From: Candidatus Methanogasteraceae archaeon UBA261
GTDB lineage: Archaea > Halobacteriota > Methanosarcinia > Methanosarcinales > Methanogasteraceae
Assembly: GCA_002506015.1 (NCBI GenBank)
Contig: DAWR01000125.1
Location: 5,290-12,287, forward strand
Direction: 5' to 3'
Length of the DNA: 6,998 nt
A program made the translations under genes and the position numbers. Positions 1 through 6,611 of the stretch are shown piece by piece. Under the pieces are notes generated by a model. The model was not told where the DNA came from and did not search any database. It saw nothing but the letters and a program-made list of their open reading frames with translations. Every line of letters starts with the position of its first letter. Within the stretch, counting starts at the first letter, position 1.

Positions 1-745
1 AATCGATTGCGGGCGTGGTTGAGACCATCCCCTCCGTGCTCACGTTCCAGACCTCTTTCTGCGTTGTGATATTCACGCAGTAGAGCGCAGGTCCGGCGCC
101 ACCGAAGAAGATATTTCCGTCGTATGCAGCTGGCGAGATGTAGTATGCCGCACTGGAACCATAGCTTCCGGTTGTCGTTGCAATCTTCCACAACTCGTTT
201 CCATTGAGATCATAAGCGAAGAGGGCGCCATCAGACGCCGTGTTCACAAAGACCGTGTCATCGTAGATGAGCGGGCATGAGCCTGCGCCCCAGTATGTTG
301 GATTTGGCTCAATTGTCCTGTTCCAGATCGTGCTCCCATCTGCGGTGTTCACACAGTACAGTTCACCTGTGAGCGAACCAACGAAGAGACGGTCTCCTGA
401 TTCTGATATCGCCGGGGTCGAGATGCCGCCACTGCCGCCGATCGGATTACTCCAGATGACTTCGCCTGTGGTCTCATTCAAGCAGTACAAGCCGAGCGTG
501 CCTGATCCGCCGATCCGGTTCGCAACATACACCTGCCTATCCGCAATCGATGCGCCGCTGTTGATGAAACAACCAATATCTGTCTTCCAGAGCAGATCGC
601 CGGTAACGGGCGCAGGTCCGCTCACGTTTCCTGTGCGCTGCGGGTCGCAATGGAACTGGGGGTAGTCGGCAACTGCGATCGTTGCTGTGAGTGCAAGCAC
701 CATTGCGGTTAAGGCTACTGTTTTGATCATGGTCTTTGGATTCAT
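1..745 (-). CDS. Exported PQQ-like beta-propeller repeat protein, 3' end outside window
   Basis: Reading leftward from the ATG at 745-743 gives 248 open codons that continue past position 1. Residues 1-26 form a signal peptide: Lys at 4 and 8, a hydrophobic core from about 10 to 25, and an AVA cleavage site before Asp27. The mature start, DYPQFHCDPQRTGN, is the usual opening of PQQ/WD-like propellers. Four blade signatures of the type LYC-[LV]-N-x-x-x-G-x-x-x-W follow near residues 86-98, 129-141, 175-186 and 221-233. Five NxS/T sequons (N40, N90, N142, N225, N234) fit an extracellular, possibly glycosylated archaeal protein. Such propellers bind partners or substrates at the cell surface; nothing here shows a bound PQQ or an enzyme activity. 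Met6 (730) is an alternative start, but the TATA box spacing favours 745. The gene diverges from the operon to its right and is probably unrelated to it. Confidence 0.88.
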   Translation of the reverse strand, partial: MNPKTMIKTVALTAMVLALTATIAVADYPQFHCDPQRTGNVSGPAPVTGDLLWKTDIGCFINSGASIADRQVYVANRIGGSGTLGLYCLNETTGEVIWSNPIGGSGGISTPAISESGDRLFVGSLTGELYCVNTADGSTIWNRTIEPNPTYWGAGSCPLIYDDTVFVNTASDGALFAYDLNGNELWKIATTTGSYGSSAAYYISPAAYDGNIFFGGAGPALYCVNITTQKEVWNVSTEGMVSTTPAID

Positions 746-775
746 GGCTACATCGTATAGATTGTCTTAACTTAA

Positions 776-785
776 AGATATATGG
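776..785 (-). promoter_or_regulatory. TATA-like box of the beta-propeller gene
   Basis: On the minus strand this reads CCATATATCT, an archaeal TATA-box-like element. Its centre lies about 36 nt upstream of the ATG at 745, which would put transcription start near 755 and give a short leader of about 10 nt. This is seen in sequence only; no start site was measured. Confidence 0.5.
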
Positions 786-1038
786 CTTGCGTGCTGACAC
801 CGAACGGCTACCAACAACAGAAGGCTCATTCTGTAATTTGCGTTGCAATATCTTGGCTCTTTGACAATTCGCGTATGCCGGGCATCGCGTAGATGAATCC
901 TGTCTGTGTGGCGTTAAGTGATTAGGGATCACGAATAACACGTTTGAACGAATTTTACGAATGCTGAACCAAAATAAATCCGTATAATTTGTCCATTCGT
1001 GAAATTCATGTGCATACTTAATATTGTGTGGATATCAA

Positions 1039-1047
1039 CATATAAAA
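1039..1047 (+). promoter_or_regulatory. Possible TATA box beside the palindrome
   Basis: CATATAAAA matches the archaeal TATA consensus well, but the expected start, about 25 nt downstream, falls inside the palindrome at 1046-1117. A transcript from here would have a leader of nearly 280 nt carrying that hairpin before the operon. It may instead be ordinary AT-rich flank. Confidence 0.25.
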
Positions 1048-1117
1048 CCACGAGATTACACAAGATTACACGAGATTAACACAGAAATCTTGTGAAAATC
1101 TGTGCAATCTCGTGGTT
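1046..1117. repeat. 72-bp palindrome made of six 10-bp units
   Basis: The outer arms AACCACGAGATT (1046-1057) and AATCTCGTGGTT (1106-1117) are exact reverse complements. Inside, the left arm carries three tandem 10-mers: CACGAGATTA (1049-1058), CACAAGATTA (1059-1068) and CACGAGATTA (1069-1078). The right arm, read on the minus strand, carries three related 10-mers: CACGAGATTG (1114-1105), CACAGATTTT (1104-1095) and CACAAGATTT (1094-1085). A 6-base centre lies between them. An inner 9-bp pairing, 1059-1067 with 1086-1094, is also exact. Transcribed, the element could fold into a long hairpin; as DNA, the 10-bp period puts each unit on the same helix face. I recognise the style of AGATT-CACA repeat as a dispersed intergenic element in environmental prokaryote genomes, but cannot confirm copies elsewhere. 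Confidence 0.85.
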
Positions 1118-1305
1118 CCTATCACAAGTTATTGAGCATGTTCAATTCGTGATAAAAACTGTTGGAAATAGACCAAATTCTCGATAAACTCCTCGAAACC
1201 AGAGTAGATGTAGGCGATTTGTCCGGACTCGTTTTTTGGAAAGGTTTACGATGCCATAAATTCCAGGGGATTGTGGCGTGGCAACAGAGTGATAAACACG
1301 TGCAC

Positions 1306-1313
1306 AATATTTA
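1306..1313 (+). promoter_or_regulatory. Candidate TATA box of the four-gene operon
   Basis: AATATTTA is centred about 30 nt before the ATG at 1340. Typical archaeal spacing would start the transcript only a few bases before that ATG, giving a nearly leaderless message. This fits the lack of a clear Shine-Dalgarno upstream of 1340. The match is moderate and the region is generally AT-rich. Confidence 0.4.
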
Positions 1314-1339
1314 TGACACGACAAGCATATTACACAGGC

Positions 1340-2218
1340 ATGGACGCAACCGAGCCTGTCGAAACATCTGCCGAACCAGCAACCGATTTTCTGCGAACCT
1401 TATCAAGAGAAGAAGCGAATCTCAGGAACATACGCAAAGCCATCCGTGCCGTTGAGAGGCATACGGAAAACGAACCGTCAAGCAAGATCTATAAGATAAA
1501 ACAAGAGATTGCGAGGATTGAAAAGATATTGAAGCAGACCCAACTGGTTGATTTTGTCGAAGAAGATGTAGAGCAGCGCATGCAGCCAGTGAAATCAAGG
1601 ATGCCTGATTGGGAGGAGCAGGCGCAGAAGAGTTTTGGCCAGAGGCTCGAAGACGCGCTGAAAGAGGTGGATTTCGAATTGAGTGGGCACTACCCATTGC
1701 TCAAGACAATGTTCTACACACTGGAGGTGACACTGGAGGCTGACAGCGTTATAATCTGGTATGGTCCACAGCAAGAGCGTTTAGACGCATGTAAACCCGT
1801 TCCCGACGTAGCTGCAAAAAAACTGGCAGCAAGTCACAAGAAGATCACCGGGCGTGGTCTGGATTATGAAACATTTCTCTCAAACCTGTATGCTGCCTAT
1901 AAGACAACAGCTCGCAACAGCGAAAAGAAAATCGGGGAGTCGCTTCCGGTGTCAGATGTTCTTCTGGAGTATGCGCTCCTGGTCCAGAGCAAAAAGTTCA
2001 GAACGAACCCGGTCAAGAGCAGTTACAGAGAGTATGGGCGCGTCTTCTTCAGTTACGATCTGTATCAATTAAAGGAGCGGACTGTGGATGGTCATGAACT
2101 GAGCCTTGTTACTGCCACAAGAGCGTATACGAGGCGGAGATCCGGGTTTCTATGGGTCCCGTCCAATGAGCGGGGCGACGGCACGTATATCTCACACATA
2201 CGGTTCAGGGAAGTGTGA
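1340..2218 (+). CDS. Uncharacterised coiled-coil protein, first gene of the ATPase/helicase operon
   Basis: I do not recognise the family. From the ATG at 1340 the product has 292 residues. About 22-70 is strongly charged and helical (repeated E/K/R with spaced I/L), probably a coiled coil. About 105-145 holds a short mixed segment with TLEVTLEADSVIIWYGP. About 175-220 looks alpha-helical (YETFLSNLYAAYK, then SDVLLEYALLVQ). The last 60 residues contain a pattern resembling beta strands (GRVFFSYDLYQL, HELSLVTATRAYTRR, SGFLWVP, YISHIRF). There is no signal peptide, membrane span, zinc motif or P-loop. I saw no TerB, methyltransferase or phosphatase signature. The frame is open back to a TTG at 1271 and an ATG at 1313. 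I chose 1340 because a TATA-like box ends at 1313 and the coding character begins here. The TGA overlaps the next ATG as TGATG, so it is probably co-translated with the ATPase and acts as its partner, perhaps an adaptor or target-recognition subunit (inference). Confidence 0.8.
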   Translation: MDATEPVETSAEPATDFLRTLSREEANLRNIRKAIRAVERHTENEPSSKIYKIKQEIARIEKILKQTQLVDFVEEDVEQRMQPVKSRMPDWEEQAQKSFGQRLEDALKEVDFELSGHYPLLKTMFYTLEVTLEADSVIIWYGPQQERLDACKPVPDVAAKKLAASHKKITGRGLDYETFLSNLYAAYKTTARNSEKKIGESLPVSDVLLEYALLVQSKKFRTNPVKSSYREYGRVFFSYDLYQLKERTVDGHELSLVTATRAYTRRRSGFLWVPSNERGDGTYISHIRFREV

Positions 2219-3492
2219 TGATGGAGTCGGAGCGTCTGCCATACAATGATTACGAGAGTGGTGAGGGTGGCGGGGGTATAGGCATAGATTTGGACCCGAT
2301 CTCGGCAAGAAAAATCATAGAGATCGTCGGTGGGCAGGGGAATCCCCCGGAATATGGGTTCCAATACTTCACATCGGGTCTGGACAGCTATCTCAGAACA
2401 ATCGACGAGGATTATCTCGGGAGTTTCATAAAAGACGGTGGTTCGGCGTTTAAAATGGTGATTGGGGTATACGGAGGTGGGAAAACCCATTTTCTCTATT
2501 GCATCAGGGAAGTTGCGTGGAACTACAACTATATCGCGTCATACATAGTTTTAAGTCCAGAACAGACGCCGTTTTACAAATTGGAGCAGGTATACAAGAC
2601 CCTCGCCGCAAATCTCATCTATCCGCAGACCCCGGAAGAACTGCTGTCAGGATATGACCGTGGAATCGAGGCGGTCATCAAGGCGTGGTACAACCGGAAA
2701 TATCAGGAGATGGTAGCAAAACTCCCTGGCGACGATGGTCTCGTGCACAGGGAACTCGCCACTTATGTGTCTGCACTTGGTCCGTATGAGAGCACGAGCT
2801 TCAGAAACGCAGTAAGAGAGGCTTTTTTGAGTCTTGCCGAGCGACGCGACGATGATTTCACGTTGATCATCCAGTGGTTGGAAGGAGAGAACCCTCCCAA
2901 GAACCTGCTCAAGAATCAAGGGGTATTTGAAAAGATAGATAAAAGCACGGCGTTCAAGATGATCCGTTCCCTTGTCCAGTGGGTGCGAGACCTGGGCTAC
3001 GCAGGGATCGTTGTTCTCATGGACGAGGCTGAACAGACCCCGAGCATGACCACAAAGCAAAAAGCAGCCCTTTTGAGCAATATGCGGGAATTAATAGATG
3101 AATGCGGGCATTCCAACTTCAGGAATGCGATGTGGTTCTATGCGGTTCCTGATGAGAACTTCCTCGAGGGCAGAACGCAGGTGTATGAGGCTCTGCGGCA
3201 GAGGCTCTCCGCAGTATTCGATGCAGAGGTGAATCCAACCGGAGTCAAGATATATCTTGAAGAATCGTCCGAAGATCCGATAAAATTATTATCGGATATT
3301 GGAAGAAAACTATCTGCGATTTATGAGGTTGCATACAGCGTAAAGTTTGAAACAAGTGCACTTGATGAGACGATAGCCGATATTGCGAAAGCTGCGTATG
3401 AACGGAAGCTGGAAATCGGATACAAGAGAGAATTTGTCAAAAATATCATCGGAGCGCTGCACAGATTGCGTAAAACAGAAACCGAGGAGTGA
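2218..3492 (+). CDS. BrxC/BrxD-like (DUF2791-type) P-loop ATPase
   Basis: The 425-codon frame opens with GTG at 2215; I chose the ATG at 2218, which overlaps the upstream stop as TGATG (2221 is equally possible). An AGGGAAGTG stretch just upstream can serve as ribosome site. In GTG-start numbering: a conserved lead-in ARKIIEIVGG near 31-40; a GLDSYL segment near 55-60; GGSAFKMVIG running into Walker A GVYGGGKT (84-91, K90, T91); Walker B GIVVLMDEAEQ (264-274, D270, E271); a sensor-1-like strand WFYAVPDENF (307-316); and YEALRQRL (324-331), whose arginines could act as fingers. This layout matches the BREX ATP-binding proteins BrxC/BrxD, and the length is near that of BrxD. Members accompany helicases in phage-defence operons. 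Expected role: cytoplasmic ATP hydrolysis that drives or gates a complex with the neighbouring ATPase and helicase. It is not BrxC, which is much larger. Confidence 0.85.
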   Translation: MMESERLPYNDYESGEGGGGIGIDLDPISARKIIEIVGGQGNPPEYGFQYFTSGLDSYLRTIDEDYLGSFIKDGGSAFKMVIGVYGGGKTHFLYCIREVAWNYNYIASYIVLSPEQTPFYKLEQVYKTLAANLIYPQTPEELLSGYDRGIEAVIKAWYNRKYQEMVAKLPGDDGLVHRELATYVSALGPYESTSFRNAVREAFLSLAERRDDDFTLIIQWLEGENPPKNLLKNQGVFEKIDKSTAFKMIRSLVQWVRDLGYAGIVVLMDEAEQTPSMTTKQKAALLSNMRELIDECGHSNFRNAMWFYAVPDENFLEGRTQVYEALRQRLSAVFDAEVNPTGVKIYLEESSEDPIKLLSDIGRKLSAIYEVAYSVKFETSALDETIADIAKAAYERKLEIGYKREFVKNIIGALHRLRKTETEE

Positions 3493-3495
3493 GCG

Positions 3496-4824
3496 ATGCG
3501 ATCTGTGAAACACGCCCTATACGGGATTGGAGAGGTGCGAGAGACCAGATTTGGTGGGTTTGAGCTATCAGTCAGGTTTGAGGATGGCATCTTGCGATGG
3601 GTCAGACAGGATGAGCTTGAATTTCTGCCAGGGTCCGCATCGGTGCCAGATGTCGAGATCGCCAGACCCGTGGAACCCGTAGAGCCAATACTGCCAACGT
3701 TACCAGAAGAGCGGTTCAGGGCACGAGAAATCATAGAAGCGCTCAGATTGGGCATCGTTTCTCATGGGCAGGTAGACGAGTTCACGTTCGGACGGGATTA
3801 TGCGATAACGCAGATAAACGAGTGGTTGAGCCCGCAGGGCGGCGGACCTCTGATAATTTCCGGAGAGTATGGGGTGGGAAAGACGCATCTTCTGGATTAT
3901 GTCTACTCGTCTACCCTTAAAAGAAACTGGGCGGTTGCAATGGTTGCGCTTGACCCTGATGAACTGCCTCTGCACAAACCAAAGGCGATATACGAGGCGG
4001 TAGTCAGTTCATTCAAGTTCAGGACGCATAACGGCGGTTTCAGGGAATTTCTGCGGGAGATTGCAGCAAGCCCGAAGTGGCATGAGTTGCAGGAACACGA
4101 GTACCTCGGGACGGTGATTGCGAAGATACGAACCGGCGAGGATGATGAGCAGATATACGAGTGGATAGAAGGCGAATCGAGATACCACCCGCAGATGTAT
4201 AATTATTCGACATGCGGAAATATTTATTGCTACATATTGAGTGGGCTGGGCTGGGCTGCAAAGAACATTCTCGGGCTTGATGGGCTCCTAATCCTGTTCG
4301 ATGAGGCTGAGAGTGTGGACTCGTTCTGGCATACATCATACCAGAATAATAAAAGCTGGAATTTCTTGAATGGGCTTGTTCTGGCAGGTAACGATGATTC
4401 GGTGTCATTAAAAGAAGTCAGCATGAATAAATTTTATAAGCATTATCTCTACAAAGGCTGGTGGGGCTATTACAGCAATTTGCAGTATTGCGGACGTTTT
4501 AGGTTGCCGTTTACATGGAGAGTCCCGTGCAACTTAAAACTCCTGTTTGCATTCACCCCGGACGATGAAATATTCAAGATAGAGCCGCTGAAGAGCGCCC
4601 GGAAATTTGAGATTGGATCCATTGGTACGGAATATTTTGAGAATATCTCGGAGAAGATCATCTCGTTGTACGATCTGGCTTATAACTCCCAGGCAGACCC
4701 GCGTCTTTTTGAGTACGTGCCAAAGGATAATACCCGCAGATTCATCAAAGGTCTGATAGAAGCTCTTGACCTCACTCGTTTCCATCCTGATAAGCCAATA
4801 GGAGAATTGCTGGATGGACTCTAA
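3496..4824 (+). CDS. Second BrxD-like P-loop ATPase with N-terminal SH3/Tudor-like barrel
   Basis: 442 residues, starting at an ATG 3 bp after the previous stop. GAGGAGTGA spanning that stop is a good ribosome site. Residues 3-44 (VKHALYGIGEV, then GFELSVRFEDG, then WVRQDELEFL) resemble the small CarD/UvrD-tail type barrel that binds nucleic acid or RNA polymerase. A Pro/Glu-rich linker follows (about 55-72). The family lead-in AREIIEALRLGIV (76-88) and FTFGRD (96-101) come next. Walker A is GEYGVGKT (123-130); Walker B is GLLILFDEAES (263-273, D269, E270); a sensor-like strand is LKLLFAFTPDDE (347-358). Between Walker B and that strand is an aromatic-rich insert (about 275-345). The only four cysteines (240, 245, 332, 345) bracket this part. 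It is paralogous to the preceding ATPase; the two probably form a mixed assembly, with this one contacting DNA (inference). Its end overlaps the helicase start by 11 bp. Confidence 0.84.
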   Translation: MRSVKHALYGIGEVRETRFGGFELSVRFEDGILRWVRQDELEFLPGSASVPDVEIARPVEPVEPILPTLPEERFRAREIIEALRLGIVSHGQVDEFTFGRDYAITQINEWLSPQGGGPLIISGEYGVGKTHLLDYVYSSTLKRNWAVAMVALDPDELPLHKPKAIYEAVVSSFKFRTHNGGFREFLREIAASPKWHELQEHEYLGTVIAKIRTGEDDEQIYEWIEGESRYHPQMYNYSTCGNIYCYILSGLGWAAKNILGLDGLLILFDEAESVDSFWHTSYQNNKSWNFLNGLVLAGNDDSVSLKEVSMNKFYKHYLYKGWWGYYSNLQYCGRFRLPFTWRVPCNLKLLFAFTPDDEIFKIEPLKSARKFEIGSIGTEYFENISEKIISLYDLAYNSQADPRLFEYVPKDNTRRFIKGLIEALDLTRFHPDKPIGELLDGL

Positions 4825-6466
4825 TAGACGCAGGCTCCGGCGTACGTGGGTGACTTTTTTCAGCAGATACGGCAGGCTCCTTCCGGTTCAATCGCGAACC
4901 ATTCCGGTGGTCCTTGCCGGGAAGAACGCAATCATCGTCTCTGCCACCGCCAGCGGAAAGACCGAAGCCGTGATTGCGCCGCTAATTGAGCGGTATCTGA
5001 AAGAAGGGTGGGGTGTGGGGGGTGTGCGTGGCAGAGATCATAAGAGGAGCCTTGCGATTCTCTACATCTCTCCGACGAAGGCACTGGTCAACGATATGCA
5101 CGACCGCCTCAAGGGACAGCTGGACGAACTCGGGGTCTCGGTATCGATAAAGACCGGCGACACGCCACGATTTAACCCGAACAAGTCCCCGGATGTCCTG
5201 ATCACCACGCCTGAATCGTTTGATTCGATGATTTGCAGACATCTCGGCGCGTTCAAGAGCATAAGAGCGGTCATACTCGATGAGATACATCTCATAGACA
5301 ACACATATCGAGGGGATCAACTCAGGCTGCTCTTGAAAAGGTTAAAACTCATTTCGGCTACGGATTTTAGTACTTATGCCCTCTCCGCAACCATTGCGTG
5401 TCCCGAGGATGTGGGAAGCAGATATCTCGGGGATTTTGAGGTGATCACCGACTCTGGTAAGCGAGAAATTGATTACACGCTTGTTGAATCGGCTGAAGAA
5501 CTATACGACTGTGTAAGAAAAGAGAACATCCGGAAGTTGTTGATCTTTTGCAATAAGAGAGCTACAGTGGAGGAATTTTCCAGGGAATGCGTTGATCTGT
5601 GGGGTTCTGACCACGCGGTGGTCCATCACGGCAGCTTAAGCAAATCGATTCGTGGAGAAGCCGAGAGCTTCATGAAGGACGCACAGTACGGGGTCTGCGT
5701 GGCTACCATGACGCTTGAAATAGGGATTGATATCGGGGATATCGACGCCATCGTGCTTGCAGAAGTCCCGTGGAGCATATCCTCGCTACTACAGCGAATC
5801 GGGCGAGGCAGCAGGCGTATGCCGCGAAATCGGGTCTTTGCCATCTACGCTTCTGCGGATGAGCAGATGCTGCTCGAACGGATGTTTCACGTTGCAATTG
5901 CAGGATACATCGAATCGGTCGACTATTCACACGATCCATCCGTTGTGGTGCAGCAGGTCTTCTCCTCGCTCTATGCCAGCCCGGGCGGGCTTACCGATCA
6001 CCATCTTCGGAATCTTTTCGAAGGGTTCTGTTCGGAAGACGAACTGAAAGATATCCTGAAGCACCTTGTGAAGAGCGAATGGATCGGGAAATGGCATGAA
6101 AAATGGAGTGCGATGACCAAATTGATGGATCTTGGAGCAAAGGGCGAGGTTCATTCGAATATCCCCTCAAACAAAGTGGTTGCGGTCATCAACGTTGATT
6201 CCAAGCAAACGATCGGCGAGGTGCAGTATCCGATCGATGAGATCTTTGTGCTTGGCGGAAGGGTGTGGCGGATCGTCAGGGAATCCTTTGATCGGGTGTA
6301 TGTAAAACCAGCGAAAACGAGGGTAGCTGCTGCAAAGTTCAAAAGCCATGCGTCGGAAGGCGCCTTTAGCTATCTGCTTCCAGCACACCTTATGGAGTCC
6401 AAATCAAAGAAGTGGTACACGCCGGATTTAAGCGAGATTGCGGATGTTGGGGAGGGCATGGAGTGA
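4814..6466 (+). CDS. Lhr-type superfamily 2 ATP-dependent helicase (BrxHI-like)
   Basis: 550 residues with all core motifs in order: Q26 in a Q-motif-like LLPVQ; motif I SATASGKT (43-50); Ia SPTKAL (86-91); Ib TTPES (131-135); II DEIH (156-159); III SAT (191-193); IV FCNKR (245-249); V TMTLEIGIDIGDID (298-311); VI QRIGRGSRR (327-335). DEIH plus the LEIGIDIGDID and QRIGRGSR forms indicate the Lhr branch. About 375-440 looks like the winged-helix region, and about 443-505, with FVLGGRVWRIV, like the Lhr beta-barrel. Full-length Lhr proteins are longer (often above 800 residues); this is a minimal core, as in defence-associated relatives such as BrxHI. The start lies inside the end of the preceding gene (11-bp overlap), with GGAG at 4801-4804 as ribosome site. 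Expected role: ATP-driven translocation on, or unwinding of, nucleic acid for the operon's complex. No nuclease domain is visible. Confidence 0.92.
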   Translation: MDSNRRRLRRTWVTFFSRYGRLLPVQSRTIPVVLAGKNAIIVSATASGKTEAVIAPLIERYLKEGWGVGGVRGRDHKRSLAILYISPTKALVNDMHDRLKGQLDELGVSVSIKTGDTPRFNPNKSPDVLITTPESFDSMICRHLGAFKSIRAVILDEIHLIDNTYRGDQLRLLLKRLKLISATDFSTYALSATIACPEDVGSRYLGDFEVITDSGKREIDYTLVESAEELYDCVRKENIRKLLIFCNKRATVEEFSRECVDLWGSDHAVVHHGSLSKSIRGEAESFMKDAQYGVCVATMTLEIGIDIGDIDAIVLAEVPWSISSLLQRIGRGSRRMPRNRVFAIYASADEQMLLERMFHVAIAGYIESVDYSHDPSVVVQQVFSSLYASPGGLTDHHLRNLFEGFCSEDELKDILKHLVKSEWIGKWHEKWSAMTKLMDLGAKGEVHSNIPSNKVVAVINVDSKQTIGEVQYPIDEIFVLGGRVWRIVRESFDRVYVKPAKTRVAAAKFKSHASEGAFSYLLPAHLMESKSKKWYTPDLSEIADVGEGME

Positions 6467-6588
6467 GAGCGTCTCGAAAACGGATCGTGATAGATGATCA
6501 CGAGAATGATTCAGTCTCTGGCGTTGCAAACCCACTCGACGCTAGCATACGTTTAGGTGATGCCGCACCATACAGACGTTTGAGATAA
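6463..6588 (+). CDS. Possible 41-residue small protein coupled to the helicase gene
   Basis: A GTG at 6463 overlaps the helicase TGA as GTGA, a common coupling geometry in packed operons, and the purine run GGGGAGGG (about 6449-6456) lies at a workable distance upstream. The frame gives 41 residues, beginning MRASRKRIVIDD and ending AAPYRRLR, basic at both ends, with no recognisable domain or membrane span. Position and overlap support it; the short length and lack of family resemblance do not. It may equally be non-coding spacer. Confidence 0.28.
   Translation: MRASRKRIVIDDHENDSVSGVANPLDASIRLGDAAPYRRLR
6485..6503. repeat. Short inverted repeat after the helicase gene
   Basis: TCGTGAT (6485-6491) and ATCACGA (6497-6503) form a perfect 7-bp stem around a 5-base loop. 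No T-run follows, so it is not a typical intrinsic or archaeal terminator. It could be an operator, an RNA hairpin or chance. Confidence 0.35.
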
Positions 6589-6597
6589 TATGATTGT

Positions 6598-6604
6598 GAG
6601 GTGA
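6598..6604 (+). promoter_or_regulatory. Strong Shine-Dalgarno that decides the UPF0282-like start
   Basis: GAGGTGA is complementary to the archaeal 16S 3' tail. Seven bases after it comes CTG (6612), the first codon that yields the conserved-looking N-terminus. No ATG, GTG or TTG lies in that frame between the upstream TGA (6597-6599) and the ATG at 6657, which is too far away to use this site. Confidence 0.7.
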
Positions 6605-6611
6605 GCATATA

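Larger units (their letters stand above)
746..1339. other. Divergent intergenic region without a convincing gene
   Basis: About 590 bp separate the leftward propeller gene from the rightward operon. I see TATA-like elements, one elaborate palindrome (1046-1117), and many short open frames that lack ribosome sites or family resemblance. The stretch 1162-1260 on the plus strand, starting from TTG, reads like protein (rich in L, I, E, D and K) for about 30 residues and then loses that character. It may be a gene remnant or chance. No tRNA-like cloverleaf or CRISPR array was seen by eye. Confidence 0.6.

Noticed and set aside
267..941. Open frames on both strands across the left region (267-665 plus, 537-941 minus)
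   Set aside because: They overlap the beta-propeller gene in other frames. Their translations are irregular, and the propeller frame has a signal peptide, blade repeats and a promoter.
1046..1117. CRISPR array or rho-independent terminator at the palindrome
   Set aside because: The repeated units are only 10 bp, contiguous and inverted, with no spacers. No T-run follows the hairpin, and neither flanking gene ends there.
1271..1339. TTG 1271 or ATG 1313 as start of the first operon gene
   Set aside because: The purine run before 1271 abuts the TTG with no spacing. ATG 1313 overlaps the TATA-like box, and the residues before 1340 are unlike the rest of the protein. Not fully excluded.
4040..4424. 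Minus-strand frames inside the second ATPase gene, and similar frames elsewhere in the operon
   Set aside because: They lie opposite strongly coding frames with intact catalytic motifs, have no ribosome sites and show serine/arginine-rich shadow composition.
1340..6466. Calling the operon a complete BREX or Shango system
   Set aside because: The methyltransferase, alkaline-phosphatase-like and TerB components are not encoded in the window, so only a relationship to those systems is claimed.
6583..6594. TATA-like AGATAATATGAT as promoter of the UPF0282-like gene
   Set aside because: Normal spacing would start transcription near 6610, which would remove the strong ribosome site at 6598-6604 from the message.
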